Shown one piece after another: positions 28,602 through 38,166 of a stretch of DNA of 53,169 nt. A program made the position numbers and the translations under genes. The stretch comes from an uncultured Alphaproteobacteria bacterium (GTDB lineage: Bacteria; Pseudomonadota; Alphaproteobacteria; Rickettsiales; UBA1997): assembly GCA_903937405.1 (NCBI GenBank), contig CAIZZE010000049.1, forward strand, positions 1 to 53,169, in the 5' to 3' direction. Position 1 is the first letter of the stretch, and every line of letters starts with the position of its first letter. Under the pieces are notes generated by a model. It saw only the letters and a program-made list of their open reading frames with translations. It was not told where the DNA came from and made no database searches.

Positions 28602-29525
28602 ATGAAAATTATCTTCATGGGCACGCCAGATTTTGCCTGTCCAACTTTAGAAAAATTAATTGCTGATCCTGATTTCGATGTTGTCGCCGTTTATACGCGT
28701 GAACCACAAGTTGCAGGACGCGGACAAAAAATCACCAATTCACCAATTCACCAATTAGCTTTGCAGCATAATTTAAAAGTTATCACGCCAAAAACTTTGC
28801 GAAATGTGGAAGCTCAAAAAGAGTTTTTCAACTTACAAGCCGATGCCGCCGTGGTTGTGGCTTACGGACTTATTTTGCCGCAAGAAATTTTAGACGGCAC
28901 TAAATTTGGCTGCGTAAATATTCACCCTTCCCTTTTACCAAAATGGCGCGGCGCTTCGCCAATTCAGCGTCCATTGATGGCGGGAGATCGTGAAACCGGA
29001 ATTACAATCATCAAAATGGATAAAGGTGTTGATAGTGGTGAAATGATGGTGCAGGAAAAATTTTCTTTATATGGCGACGAAACTTACGCCGATTTAGCCG
29101 AAAAATTATCGCAAATGGGCGCAGAAATTTTAGTAAAAACTCTAAAAAATTTACGCGATGGAAATGCTGTTTTAACCAAGCAAGACAATGCTTTAGCAAG
29201 TTACGCCAAAAAAATTGAAAAAGAAGAATGTAAAATTAATTGGCAAGAATCGGCCGAAATAATTGAACGAAAAATCCGCGCTTTAAATGGCTCGCTAGAA
29301 GCATTTTTTAATTATGGCGATGAAAAAATTAAAATTTTTAAAGCCGAAATTTTAGATGAAAATTCAATTGGCGAATCTGGAAAAATTCTTGATGAAAAAC
29401 TCTCAATTCAATGCCAAAAAGGCTCAATTCGACCTTTGATTTTGCAACGTCAAGGTAAAAATCCAGTTGCAATTCGTGATTTATTATTAGGTTTTAAACC
29501 AGAAGTTGGAAAGATTTTAAATTAA
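28602..29525 (+). CDS. fmt: Methionyl-tRNA formyltransferase
   Basis: 307 residues, full length. Formylates initiator Met-tRNA. N-terminal MKIIFMGTPDFACPTLEKLI, the folate-binding signature VNIHPSLLPKWRGASPIQRP, and a C-terminal OB-like domain (ECKINWQESAEIIERKIRAL). The ATG follows directly on short tandem units related to CCTAAATC (about 28575-28602) with no Shine-Dalgarno sequence. def is not adjacent. Confidence 0.96.
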   Translation: MKIIFMGTPDFACPTLEKLIADPDFDVVAVYTREPQVAGRGQKITNSPIHQLALQHNLKVITPKTLRNVEAQKEFFNLQADAAVVVAYGLILPQEILDGTKFGCVNIHPSLLPKWRGASPIQRPLMAGDRETGITIIKMDKGVDSGEMMVQEKFSLYGDETYADLAEKLSQMGAEILVKTLKNLRDGNAVLTKQDNALASYAKKIEKEECKINWQESAEIIERKIRALNGSLEAFFNYGDEKIKIFKAEILDENSIGESGKILDEKLSIQCQKGSIRPLILQRQGKNPVAIRDLLLGFKPEVGKILN

Positions 29526-29526
29526 T

Positions 29527-29898
29527 TTATCTCACCGCAAAGCATGGTAAATAAGGCTGCAACAAAATTAACCGCGAAGTTTTGAACGGAAAAAGTTCAT
29601 CATCGCCATCTTTCGCCAAACATGTGTCACTTGCCGCCGTAAGCTCTTCGCCATTTTTAAACAAAAAACAAGCTTCATCATCCAACATTTTTTTAATCGC
29701 CGCAAATTCCTTTTTCTTATAATAATCCGCCGCCTCGGCAAATTTCTCTTTCGACAAACATCCAATAATCCCTTCTTTCACCATAACTTTATAAGCAACT
29801 TCCTTCACATTCTCTTCATGTTTTTCGGAACCAGAAAGAATGTTTAAAAAATGAGTGATAATCATCGAAAGAATTAAAAGTATAATAAATTTCAACAT
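29527..29898 (-). CDS. Small membrane-anchored or exported protein of unknown function
   Basis: From the ATG at 29896-29898: 123 residues, with an N-terminal hydrophobic segment MLKFIILLILSMIITHFLNI, then a charged helical part (EEFAAI-like repeats such as AADYYKKKEFAAIKKMLDDE) and four cysteines (GCLSKE, ACFLF, TCLAK, PCFAV). The frame is open 12 codons upstream, but that would put charged residues before the hydrophobic segment. I do not recognise a family. It is convergent with fmt, whose stop is one base away. Confidence 0.6.
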   Translation of the reverse strand: MLKFIILLILSMIITHFLNILSGSEKHEENVKEVAYKVMVKEGIIGCLSKEKFAEAADYYKKKEFAAIKKMLDDEACFLFKNGEELTAASDTCLAKDGDDELFPFKTSRLILLQPYLPCFAVR

Positions 29899-29936
29899 GA
29901 TTTTGTTTCTATAAGTTGTGTTCCGAAGCCACACCT

Positions 29937-30027
29937 AAACTCGTAGTCATGCTGAGCTTGTCGAAGCATGATTCTAGGCTCGAAACCTATAATCATGCTT
30001 CGACAAGCTCAGCATGACTACGAGTTT
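29937..30027. repeat. Palindromic repeat, type C, inverted pair with long arms
   Basis: Arms 29937-29973 and 29991-30027 are perfect 37-base inverted copies around 17 bases. The inner unit reads GTCATGCTGAGCTTGTCGAA then GCATGATT, GTCA outward, and the outer nine bases AAACTCGTA/TACGAGTTT extend the stem. The same unit family occurs inside ileS at 39117-39187. Confidence 0.95.
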
Positions 30028-30088
30028 TTGTTAGTTTTTAATACCTCGCCGCTGGTCGGGGTTAAAAAACCCATCCTACCAAGGATAA

Positions 30089-30745
30089 TTAGTCGCTTTT
30101 GGTTTTATCGTAATGAGCAATATTTTCATCTTGCAGAACTGTAGCTTGTAAAAAACTATCAATCAGTTTTTTTATTATATGAATTTGGTCCATAGTAGGT
30201 TCATTTTCATTTACATGCGCTCCATCATTACCTAGGTCTTTAACTCTTCTTAAGGCTTCTACTAATTTTTGGTTTATATGTCCAGCAGACTGTAGTTTTT
30301 CTACTATGCCCATTATAGAATTTTTATCATCTTTTGTTGCCACTCCATAATGAATACCAACTTGATGAATTAATTTTCTAAATAAAGTTGCTGAGCCATT
30401 TGGGGCTAAAGCTGCAATGCAGTTCAATGACTCTTGGTAATAGCGATCTATTTCGGGAGGTAAATTTTTTAAAGAATCAACTTTTGCAACAGGCAAAACA
30501 ATGCTTTCCGAATAATCCCATATCACATTCTTCTGACAATTATCACATCTAAGAGGAACAGTATCAGAGGTTTTGTAGCCATTGACTTTAAATCCACTAG
30601 AATGATTGCAAAATGGACATATTCCAGAAATCATATTCAAATTTTGATAACGCTCTGGATGATTATAAGCGCTAGTGTTTGTTATGGAATATTTCATATT
30701 TTTTTTCTCTACAATTATTCCAGTTATTCCGGGTATCGCAATCAT
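30089..30745 (-). CDS. DUF4145-domain protein with zinc ribbon
   Basis: 218 residues. A Cys4 zinc ribbon (CPFCNHSSGFKVNG, then CDNCQ) precedes a helical DUF4145 domain: LPPEIDRYYQESLNCIAA, LFRKLIHQVGIHYGV, LVEALRRVKDLGNDGAHVNE. DUF4145 is often found fused to restriction or other nuclease proteins and stand-alone in defence-rich regions; its biochemical role is unknown. The start used overlaps the ppdK stop in an ATGA (30742-30745), suggesting coupled translation; the next ATG, at 30695-30697 (MKYSITNTSAY), is a possible alternative. Confidence 0.75.
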   Translation of the reverse strand: MIAIPGITGIIVEKKNMKYSITNTSAYNHPERYQNLNMISGICPFCNHSSGFKVNGYKTSDTVPLRCDNCQKNVIWDYSESIVLPVAKVDSLKNLPPEIDRYYQESLNCIAALAPNGSATLFRKLIHQVGIHYGVATKDDKNSIMGIVEKLQSAGHINQKLVEALRRVKDLGNDGAHVNENEPTMDQIHIIKKLIDSFLQATVLQDENIAHYDKTKSD

Positions 30746-33402
30746 AACGCCGCTCTAGCCGCTGCCAATCTCGCGATTGGAACGCGGTAAGGTGAGCAGC
30801 TCACATAATCCAATCCTGTTTTGTGGCAGAACTCGATTGACGCTGGATTTCCGCCGTGTTCGCCGCAGATTCCTAGTTTGATATTTGGTCTGGTCGCTTT
30901 GCCTTTTTCGGCGGCGATTTTGATTAATTGTCCTACACCTTCTTGGTCTAATTCGGCGAAAGGATCTTTTTCTAAGATTCCGGCTTTTTGGTAATGGCCC
31001 AAAAAACTTGCGGAATCATCGCGCGATAATCCGAAAGTTGTTTGAGTTAAATCATTAGTTCCAAAGCTGAAAAATTCTGCATCTTTAGCAATTTGATCAG
31101 CCATTAGCGCGGCTCTTGGAAGTTCGATCATTGTGCCAACCATATAGTTCAATTTCACGCCCTGCTCTTTTTCAACTGATTTTTCGGTTGTCACAATTAA
31201 GTTTTTTAAAATTTGCAGCTCTTTTCTGGTGGCAACAAGTGGAACCATAATTTCCAAAAGCACTTCTTGATTAGTTTCTTTTTTAACAATTGAAGCTGCT
31301 TCAAAAATAGCGCGGGCTTGCATTTCGTAGATTTCTGGATAAGAAATTCCTAATCTGCAACCGCGATGTCCCAACATTGGATTTTGTTCTTGAAGTTGGT
31401 GCGTGCGATGTTTTACGTAATTAACATCAACGCCAACAGCTTTGGCAACTTCAGCAATTTCGCTGTCTTTATGCGGTAAAAATTCGTGAAGTGGCGGATC
31501 AAGCAAACGAATTGTAACTGGCAAGGCGGCCATGATTTTAAAGATTTCAACGAAGTCTTTGCGTTGCATCGGTAATAATTTTGCTAAGGCTTTTTTTCTG
31601 CCTTCTAATTCTTCCGCCAAAATCATTTCGCGAACTGCAACAATTCTATCTTCGCTAAAAAACATATGTTCAGTTCTGCACAGACCAATTCCTTCGGCGC
31701 CAAAGTCGCGGGCGGTTTGGCAATCTAGCGGAGTTTCGGCGTTAGTTCTAACTTTTAGAACACGAACTTCATCAGCCCATTTCATTATAGTTTGGAAATC
31801 ACTCGATAAATTTGGTTTTAAAGTTGGAACTGAACCAAGAATTACATCACCAGTTGAACCGTTAATTGTAATAACTTCGCCTTCTTTAACTTTCACGCCA
31901 CCAGCGGTGAAAAATTGTCCGCTATTGTCAACATGCAAATTTGAAGCGCCAGAAACGCAGGGAGTTCCCATGCCGCGCGCAACTACAGCTGCATGCGAAG
32001 TCATGCCGCCGCGAGCGGTTAAAATGCCTTGAGAAACATGCATGCCTTTGATGTCTTCTGGGCTAGTTTCAACACGAACCAAAATAACTTTATCACCATT
32101 TTCAGATTTTCTTTCAGCTTCAGCAGAAGAAAATACCACAATTCCCGAAGCCGCACCGGGAGAAGCTGGAAGACCTTTTGAAATGATTTGAACTTTCGCT
32201 TTTGGATCAAGAGTTGGGTGCAAAAGTTGATCTAAACTTGCAGGATCAATTCTTTTTAGTGCTTCTTTTTTATCGATTAATTTTTCTTCAACCATATCAA
32301 CCGCAATTTTTACAGCAGCTTGCGCCGTGCGTTTGCCATTGCGGGTTTGCAGCATCCACAGTTTTTTATTTTGAACGGTAAATTCGATATCTTGCATATC
32401 GCGATAATGCAATTCGAGTTTTTTATAAATATTTACCAATTCAGCGAAAACGTCGGGCATGGTTTCTTCCATTGAAGGAAGGTTGGAATCTAATTGTTCT
32501 TTGCCAGAAATTGTGATTGATTGCGGAGTTCTAATTCCAGCAACAACATCTTCGCCTTGGGCATTGATTAAATATTCACCGTAAAGTTCTTTAGTTCCTG
32601 TTGATGGATTTCTGGTAAAAGCAACGCCAGTTGCTGAAGTGTCGCCCATATTTCCAAACACCATTGATTGCACGTTTACCGCAGTGCCCCATTCGGCGGG
32701 AATATTGTTTAAGTCGCGATAAATAATAGCGCGATCATTCATCCACGAAGCGAAAACCGCTTCAACAGAACCCCAAAGTTGCTCATTTACATCTTGTGGA
32801 AATTCGCGGCCCAGCTCTTCTTTTACTTTAGCTTTAAAAAGATCAACGATTTCTTCTAAATTTTCACAGCTTAAATCAGTGTCCGCGCTGGCGCCAAACT
32901 CATGTTTTTTCTCATCTAAAATTACTTCAAAATTATAGTGATCAACACCCAAAACTACGTCGGAATACATTTGGATAAAGCGACGATAAGAGTCAAAAGC
33001 GAAACGGCGATTGTTACTTTTTTGGGCCAATCCCAAAACTGTTTTATCATTTAAACCCAAGTTTAAAACTGTGTCCATCATTCCGGGCATTGAGGCTCTA
33101 GCGCCGGAGCGAACAGAAAATAAAAGTGGATTTTCTTCATCACCAAATTTGGCACCAATTTTTTCTTCGATTTGTTTAAGCGCGGCTTCAACTTGCTGCT
33201 TTAATTCGGCGGGAAATTTTTTGCCGTTTTTATAATAAAAATCGCAAAATTCTGTTGTGATTGTAAGTCCTGGTGGAACTGGCAAGCCCATTTTCGACAT
33301 TTCTGCCAAGTTTGCACCTTTGCCACCAAGAAGGTTTTTCATTGAAGCGTCGCCTTCAGATTTACCGTCACCGAAAGAATAAACGAATTTTTGAGCAGTC
33401 AT
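30742..33402 (-). CDS. ppdK: Pyruvate, phosphate dikinase
   Basis: 886 residues, full length. Interconverts pyruvate + ATP + Pi and PEP + AMP + PPi. N-terminal ATP-grasp (GGKGANLAEMSKMGLPVPPG, SVRSGARASMPGMMDTVLNL), the swivelling phosphohistidine domain (GGMTSHAAVVARGMGTPCVS, catalytic His), and the PEP-binding barrel (GLCRTEHMFF, LGHRGCRLGISYPEIYEMQA, GICGEHGGNP). Common in Rickettsiales, where it supports gluconeogenic or PPi-linked carbon metabolism. Part of the tight operon glyS-alkD-ppdK-DUF4145 (gaps 1, 1 and -4 bases). Confidence 0.97.
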   Translation of the reverse strand: MTAQKFVYSFGDGKSEGDASMKNLLGGKGANLAEMSKMGLPVPPGLTITTEFCDFYYKNGKKFPAELKQQVEAALKQIEEKIGAKFGDEENPLLFSVRSGARASMPGMMDTVLNLGLNDKTVLGLAQKSNNRRFAFDSYRRFIQMYSDVVLGVDHYNFEVILDEKKHEFGASADTDLSCENLEEIVDLFKAKVKEELGREFPQDVNEQLWGSVEAVFASWMNDRAIIYRDLNNIPAEWGTAVNVQSMVFGNMGDTSATGVAFTRNPSTGTKELYGEYLINAQGEDVVAGIRTPQSITISGKEQLDSNLPSMEETMPDVFAELVNIYKKLELHYRDMQDIEFTVQNKKLWMLQTRNGKRTAQAAVKIAVDMVEEKLIDKKEALKRIDPASLDQLLHPTLDPKAKVQIISKGLPASPGAASGIVVFSSAEAERKSENGDKVILVRVETSPEDIKGMHVSQGILTARGGMTSHAAVVARGMGTPCVSGASNLHVDNSGQFFTAGGVKVKEGEVITINGSTGDVILGSVPTLKPNLSSDFQTIMKWADEVRVLKVRTNAETPLDCQTARDFGAEGIGLCRTEHMFFSEDRIVAVREMILAEELEGRKKALAKLLPMQRKDFVEIFKIMAALPVTIRLLDPPLHEFLPHKDSEIAEVAKAVGVDVNYVKHRTHQLQEQNPMLGHRGCRLGISYPEIYEMQARAIFEAASIVKKETNQEVLLEIMVPLVATRKELQILKNLIVTTEKSVEKEQGVKLNYMVGTMIELPRAALMADQIAKDAEFFSFGTNDLTQTTFGLSRDDSASFLGHYQKAGILEKDPFAELDQEGVGQLIKIAAEKGKATRPNIKLGICGEHGGNPASIEFCHKTGLDYVSCSPYRVPIARLAAARAAL

Positions 33403-33403
33403 T

Positions 33404-34603
33404 TTAGATTAAATCAAATTGAAGTTTTTGAAATTCAACACCATTTACAACCAATGAAATAAAGTGCTTTCCAGCATTATGTTTTCTGGTTGTCATATCG
33501 CGAAAGGCATGTTTTTTTGTAAATTTAAAAACACCTTTAGCGAAATTTTTGGTTGTGATTTGGAAGATTTTTTTGCCGTGAGTGCCGTTTTTTCTTAGAA
33601 AATAAACGGCATATTCAAGTCTTATTTTATTATTTGCCGCTTGATTTTCTAAGATAAAATCAAACATCAAATTTTGTGAAATATTAATCACAGCTTTTTG
33701 TAAAGCAAAGGTTTGGATGGTAAAATTTTCTGACAAATTATTACAATCAATGCCAATAATTTTTAACGCTTCTTTATTTCCTTTTTTCAGTAAAGTGCGC
33801 AGAGCGTGGCGAATTAAGGATTTATCAACATCTTCTTCATTCCATTTTGTTAGAATTTTTAAAATAATTTCGGGATTATCTTTAGAAATATCATTTAAAT
33901 TATTGGCGACACTTTTTCTAACATAAGCCGATTCATCATTTTTGAGATTTTCTAAAATTGGCAAAATGTCGTGAGGATTTTTTTTGAAATTTTGCAAAGC
34001 TTCACCCCAAGGAAGCCTTGGACGACAGCCTTCCGAAGCTAATCTGCGAATGTGATGATTTTTGCTTTTACTCCAACTTTCAAAAAAAGTTAAAGTGTGG
34101 GATTGGTTTAGTTTTAGAAATTTGCGAATGGCAAATTCGGAACTGCCGAATTCGGTGAAAAAGGATAAGGCGTTTAAACATATGTTTAGAATATCGACAG
34201 ATCCTGAAACAAGTTCAGGATGACTGAGTTTGTTTGGATTTGGTTTGTTTGGATTTAGCTTTCCAGTATCGTCATCCTGAACTTGTTTCAGGATCTGTCT
34301 TTCTCCGAACACTTCTACAAAATCGGGAAAAATAATTAAAGCCAATCCCGAATTTTTATTTTTTGGAATTTTAACCGCAGCTTTTTTTAAAATTTCAATT
34401 TGAGTAGAAAAATCCTTCTGATTCAGCGATTCACCTAGAGCATTTGTAATTGCACGCATCCTTTGTTTAAGCTCTTTTTGCGCCCAAGTTTGATCTTCAA
34501 ATTTCTCTAAAAATTTTTGTTTTTCAAAATTTTTATCAACTTCAAGAAGTACATCGGCAAGTGATGCCAAAAACTCATGATTGTAAACTTCCTTAAGTTG
34601 CAT
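33404..34603 (-). CDS. AlkD-like DNA alkylation repair protein with an inserted palindromic element
   Basis: 399 residues. HEAT-like repeat glycosylase family (AlkD/COG4335 type): LALIIFPDFVEVFGE, ALSFFTEFGSSEFAIRKFL, HIRRLASEGCRPRLPWGEAL, NDESAYVRKSVANNLNDISK, LIRHALRTLLKKGNKEAL. These proteins excise or bind alkylated bases. Residues about 102-136 (RQILKQVQDDDTGK, NPNKPNPNK, LSHPELVSGSVDI) are not family sequence: they are the translation of a type A palindromic repeat inserted in frame between VFGE and LNICLNALSFF, probably in a surface loop. The frame stays open, so a full protein is made. Lies between glyS and ppdK with 1-base gaps. Confidence 0.85.
   Translation of the reverse strand: MQLKEVYNHEFLASLADVLLEVDKNFEKQKFLEKFEDQTWAQKELKQRMRAITNALGESLNQKDFSTQIEILKKAAVKIPKNKNSGLALIIFPDFVEVFGERQILKQVQDDDTGKLNPNKPNPNKLSHPELVSGSVDILNICLNALSFFTEFGSSEFAIRKFLKLNQSHTLTFFESWSKSKNHHIRRLASEGCRPRLPWGEALQNFKKNPHDILPILENLKNDESAYVRKSVANNLNDISKDNPEIILKILTKWNEEDVDKSLIRHALRTLLKKGNKEALKIIGIDCNNLSENFTIQTFALQKAVINISQNLMFDFILENQAANNKIRLEYAVYFLRKNGTHGKKIFQITTKNFAKGVFKFTKKHAFRDMTTRKHNAGKHFISLVVNGVEFQKLQFDLI
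34196..34299. repeat. Palindromic repeat, type A, inside the alkD-like coding frame
   Basis: Perfect inverted 29-base arms, 34196-34224 and 34271-34299, GTCA ends inward. The 46-base spacer holds a 15-base tandem duplication built on GTTTGTTTGGATTT. The element is read through in the alkD frame without a stop and adds about 35 residues. Confidence 0.95.
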
Positions 34604-34604
34604 T

Positions 34605-36776
34605 TTAAGAAATTTCTACTTGCGATAAATCAGCCACCCAATTGAACAAAGCGCGAATTTCGGATAAAATTAATAAACGATTTTCGCGTAAATTTTCTTC
34701 CTTATCATTAACCACAACATGATCAAAAAAGTGGGTTAAAGGCAATTCCAAAATATCGAGTAATTTGAAAGCCATTTCAAATTCACCTTTTGAAATTAGT
34801 TTTTTAAAATCATTAGTAACTTGTTTTATACGACGATATAAAACCAATTCATATTTGCTTTTCATGGCCAACCGCGAAGGTTTGCCGCTATATTTCTTTT
34901 GGCTTTTCTTTTCTTCAATTGCCAAAATATTGGCCGATCTTTTGTAAAGCTCGATGATTTTTTCGTTCTTTTTTTCTTTAACAAATTGACTTAAAAATCT
35001 GATTTTTTTTGCTAAATAAATAATGTCACAAAGTTTGTGAACTTTTAAATCGGATAAATATTCATCAATTACGGCATTAATAATATCAGACTGCAACTGC
35101 TCTTTCTCACGTAAATAAGCTTTTAATCTTTCTACAAAAAAGCGGATTATTTCTTCAACTAAGCGTTCTTTATTTTCAAAAAACTTGCCTTCTTTTTGAC
35201 CCAAAAGTGTTTTTAAAACTTTTGGCGGATAAGCGTTAAGCGACTTTTCAATTAATATGCGAATTGGGAAAGCGATATTATGTTGAAAGCCAATTCTGAT
35301 AATTCCAAGTGCTGCGCGCCTTAGAGCGTAAGGATCTTTCGAGCTCGTTGGTTTTTCATCAGCTAAGAAAAATCCGGTAATTGAATCAATTTTATCGGCA
35401 ATTGAAAGTGCAATTCCCAGTGGCGTTTTAGGCAATTCTGAATTTGGGCCTAAAGGTAAATAATGTTCATAAATTGCAGCAGAAATTTTGATATTTTCAT
35501 TTTGTTTTTGAGCATAAAAACTGCCGATTTTTCCTTGTAATTCCGGAAGTTCGCTGACGGTTTTTGTGACTAAATCTGCTTTGCATAAATCGGCAGCGCG
35601 ATCAATTAGAACTAAATCGCAATGAGGGATAAAAATAGACAGGAATTTTGCCAAACTATTAATGCGGGCAATTTTATCTAAAACCGTCCCCAATTTTTGG
35701 TGGAACACAACTTTGCTTAAATCGGGAGTTCTTGAAATTAAAGGCTTTTTTAAATCTTCGCTGATAAAAAATTGAGCATCATTTAAACGGGCGCGAACCA
35801 GTTTTTCATTATCTTTAATAATTTTTTCTTTTGCAAAATCAGCAGTATCAACGTTAGAGATAAAAATAAATTTTGATTGCAACTCACCTTTTGAATTTTT
35901 TAAGCAAAAATATCTTTGGTTTAATTTCAGAGTTAAAACCAAAACTTCTTCAGGCAATTCCATAAATTTTTGGTCAATCTCGGCAACCCAAGCTACTGGC
36001 CATTCGCAAAGACCCGTAACTTCATCGTAAAGTAGAGATTTTACTTCTTCATCTATTGTTTCAAAGCCAAGATGTGTTTTGATTTTTGTGATTTCTTCAA
36101 TGATTTTTTTTCTGCGATCTGCCCGATCTAAAATCACAAAATTGTCGATGAGAATTTTTTTATAATCGCTGGCATCCTTTAATTTCAAAGGTGATGAGCT
36201 TTTTAAAAAATGACCAAAAGTTTGGTCATTTGATTTTAATCCGGCAAATTCAACTTCTATAATTTCACTGCCAAACAAACAGGCGATGTTGCGAATTGGT
36301 CTGATCCATTTTGGCTGAATGCTCGAGTTTTCAACATCCCAACGCATTAATTTTGGCCAGGCTGCAACCATTTTTTGTAAAATTTGCGGGATTGAATCTT
36401 TTAAAATTGTGTCAGTTTTGATTTCAGATTCAGGCTTAATGTAGGCGTAGCAAGTGTGGCCGTTATTTTCGGTTTTGTCTAATTCTGATTCGTCACTTAA
36501 GCCAACAGATTTTAAAAAACCTTCAATTGCGCGTTTATCGGCATTAATTTTTGGCCCGACTTTTTTGGTGGCGGGAGTTTTTTGAGAGGCTTCGAGGTTT
36601 GAAATGCAAAGCGTTAAGCGGCGTGGCGTGATGAAGATATTTAACTGCTCGACGGTGAAAACCAAATTGTTTTTAGTCAGAATTTCGGAGGCGATTTTAG
36701 CGAAGTTTTCCGCCGCCGCTTTTTGCATTCCGGCGGGAATTTCTTCGCTTAAAATTTCGAGTAAAAAATCAGTCAT
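34605..36776 (-). CDS. glyS: Glycyl-tRNA synthetase beta subunit
   Basis: 723 residues. Beta chain of the bacterial alpha2-beta2 glycyl-tRNA synthetase. Begins with the family signature LLEILSEEIPAGMQKAA; further markers are AWPKLMRWDVENSSIQPKWI with RPIRNIACLFG, GLCEWPVAW, VLTLKLNQRYFCLK, and FFLADEKPTSSKDPYALRRA, then the C-terminal anticodon-binding helices. glyQ, normally directly upstream, is not next to it and is not in the window. First gene of the glyS-alkD-ppdK-DUF4145 unit. Confidence 0.96.
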   Translation of the reverse strand: MTDFLLEILSEEIPAGMQKAAAENFAKIASEILTKNNLVFTVEQLNIFITPRRLTLCISNLEASQKTPATKKVGPKINADKRAIEGFLKSVGLSDESELDKTENNGHTCYAYIKPESEIKTDTILKDSIPQILQKMVAAWPKLMRWDVENSSIQPKWIRPIRNIACLFGSEIIEVEFAGLKSNDQTFGHFLKSSSPLKLKDASDYKKILIDNFVILDRADRRKKIIEEITKIKTHLGFETIDEEVKSLLYDEVTGLCEWPVAWVAEIDQKFMELPEEVLVLTLKLNQRYFCLKNSKGELQSKFIFISNVDTADFAKEKIIKDNEKLVRARLNDAQFFISEDLKKPLISRTPDLSKVVFHQKLGTVLDKIARINSLAKFLSIFIPHCDLVLIDRAADLCKADLVTKTVSELPELQGKIGSFYAQKQNENIKISAAIYEHYLPLGPNSELPKTPLGIALSIADKIDSITGFFLADEKPTSSKDPYALRRAALGIIRIGFQHNIAFPIRILIEKSLNAYPPKVLKTLLGQKEGKFFENKERLVEEIIRFFVERLKAYLREKEQLQSDIINAVIDEYLSDLKVHKLCDIIYLAKKIRFLSQFVKEKKNEKIIELYKRSANILAIEEKKSQKKYSGKPSRLAMKSKYELVLYRRIKQVTNDFKKLISKGEFEMAFKLLDILELPLTHFFDHVVVNDKEENLRENRLLILSEIRALFNWVADLSQVEIS

Positions 36777-36813
36777 TATGATAATTTATTAAATATGTAG
36801 TTGTGACGAGAAT

Positions 36814-36887
36814 AGATCCTGAAACAAGCTTAGAATGATGGAGTTTTTGTAATTCCCTCTTTGTCATCCTGAACTTGTTTCAGGATC
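36814..36887. repeat. Palindromic repeat, type A, one arm decayed
   Basis: Right unit 36863-36887 is intact; left unit 36814-36839 has several substitutions (AAGCTTAGAATGAT where the family has AAGTTCAGGATGAC). GTCA ends inward. Between hom and glyS. Shows an older insertion drifting. Confidence 0.88.
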
Positions 36888-36894
36888 CATAGGT

Positions 36895-38166
36895 TTAAAA
36901 CCCAATCACTTCAACTCGTAAAAATTTTGAAGATTTAACTAACCCAGAATCAAGATTTTTTAAAACTTCGGTTACGTCTTTTTCAACTTGGGAATTAATC
37001 AAAAATCCACAAATAATTTCTTCATTAGCATCAATAAAAGCTGCTTGCTCTACCAAAATCTTATTTCCAAAAATCACTTCTGCGATATTAGTTTTTTGAG
37101 CAGAATTTTTATCAATTACCAACTTCAAAAAATATTTTCCAACACGTTGTGAAATATTGATAACATTGACTTCGCCCAATTTAGAATTTTCAACGCCAAA
37201 TAAATAAGAAGAGCGTCCGCAGGCAATATCAATTAAATCTGCAACAACCGCAGATCCCGTTGTCAATCCGCCAGCACCGCGTCCAATTGAAAGGTTCCAA
37301 CTCGCATTGGAAGTGTTAACTAAAACGGCATTAAATGGTCCGTCAACTTGCGCGATTTTATCGCATTTTTTTACCAAAGCTGGGTAAATTGTTTGTTGGC
37401 ATTCGTCGCCCAATTTTTTGTAAATTCCAAGAAGCTTGATTTTATAGCCTAATTCATCAGCTAATTTCACATCTTCAATTGAAACTTCATCAACACCTTC
37501 AATATGTAATTTTTTGAAAGCCGGTTTTGATGAAGAAGAAATTGCCGATAAAATTGCCAATTTATGCGCGGTGTCGATGCCTTTAATATCAAGAGTTGGA
37601 TCAGCTTCAGCGTAACCTAATTTTTGTGCTTCCGCTAAAGTTTCTAAATAATTAGAACCTTCATTTCCCATCTTGGTTAAAATGAAATTACAAGTTCCAT
37701 TTAAAATCGCGTAAAATTCAGTAATTTCGCTGGAGGTAAAACTTTCTTTAAAAATTTTAATAACAGGATTTGCGCCCGCAGTTGAGGCTTCAAAACCAAT
37801 ATGACCATTATATTTTTCAACCAAAGCTGAAATTTCGCTGCCAAATTCGGCAAGTAAAGCTTTGTTGGCAGTTATAACTTTTTTGCCATTTTTAATTGCG
37901 GTTTCAACTAGCTCTTTAGCTAGCGCGGTGCCGCCAATCACTTCAATTACAACATCAACTTCCGAATCATTGGCTAAATCAATTGCGTTGGAATAAAATT
38001 TAATTTTTGAATCGACAAAATCTTTGTTGCTGCGCGCTGAAACTGCGACAATTTCAAAAGTAGTTTGGCTTTTTAATTCAAGAATTTTGGCATCTTTCTT
38101 TAATATTTCATAAACGCCCTGCCCGACTGTTCCCAAGCCTGCAAGACCGATTTTTAACTTTTTCAT
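36895..38166 (-). CDS. hom: Homoserine dehydrogenase
   Basis: 423 residues, full length with a C-terminal ACT-type region. NAD(P)-binding KIGLAGLGTVGQGVYEIL, TANKALLAEFG, GFEASTAGANPVIKIF, the signature LNGTCNFILTKM, and AEADPTLDIKGIDTAHKLAI with the catalytic Asp/Lys region; the regulatory end begins near YFLKLVIDKN. Reduces aspartate semialdehyde to homoserine for threonine and methionine. Most obligate Rickettsiales lack it, so its presence suggests broader amino-acid synthesis. Neighbour thr genes are not in the window. Confidence 0.95.
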   Translation of the reverse strand: MKKLKIGLAGLGTVGQGVYEILKKDAKILELKSQTTFEIVAVSARSNKDFVDSKIKFYSNAIDLANDSEVDVVIEVIGGTALAKELVETAIKNGKKVITANKALLAEFGSEISALVEKYNGHIGFEASTAGANPVIKIFKESFTSSEITEFYAILNGTCNFILTKMGNEGSNYLETLAEAQKLGYAEADPTLDIKGIDTAHKLAILSAISSSSKPAFKKLHIEGVDEVSIEDVKLADELGYKIKLLGIYKKLGDECQQTIYPALVKKCDKIAQVDGPFNAVLVNTSNASWNLSIGRGAGGLTTGSAVVADLIDIACGRSSYLFGVENSKLGEVNVINISQRVGKYFLKLVIDKNSAQKTNIAEVIFGNKILVEQAAFIDANEEIICGFLINSQVEKDVTEVLKNLDSGLVKSSKFLRVEVIGF

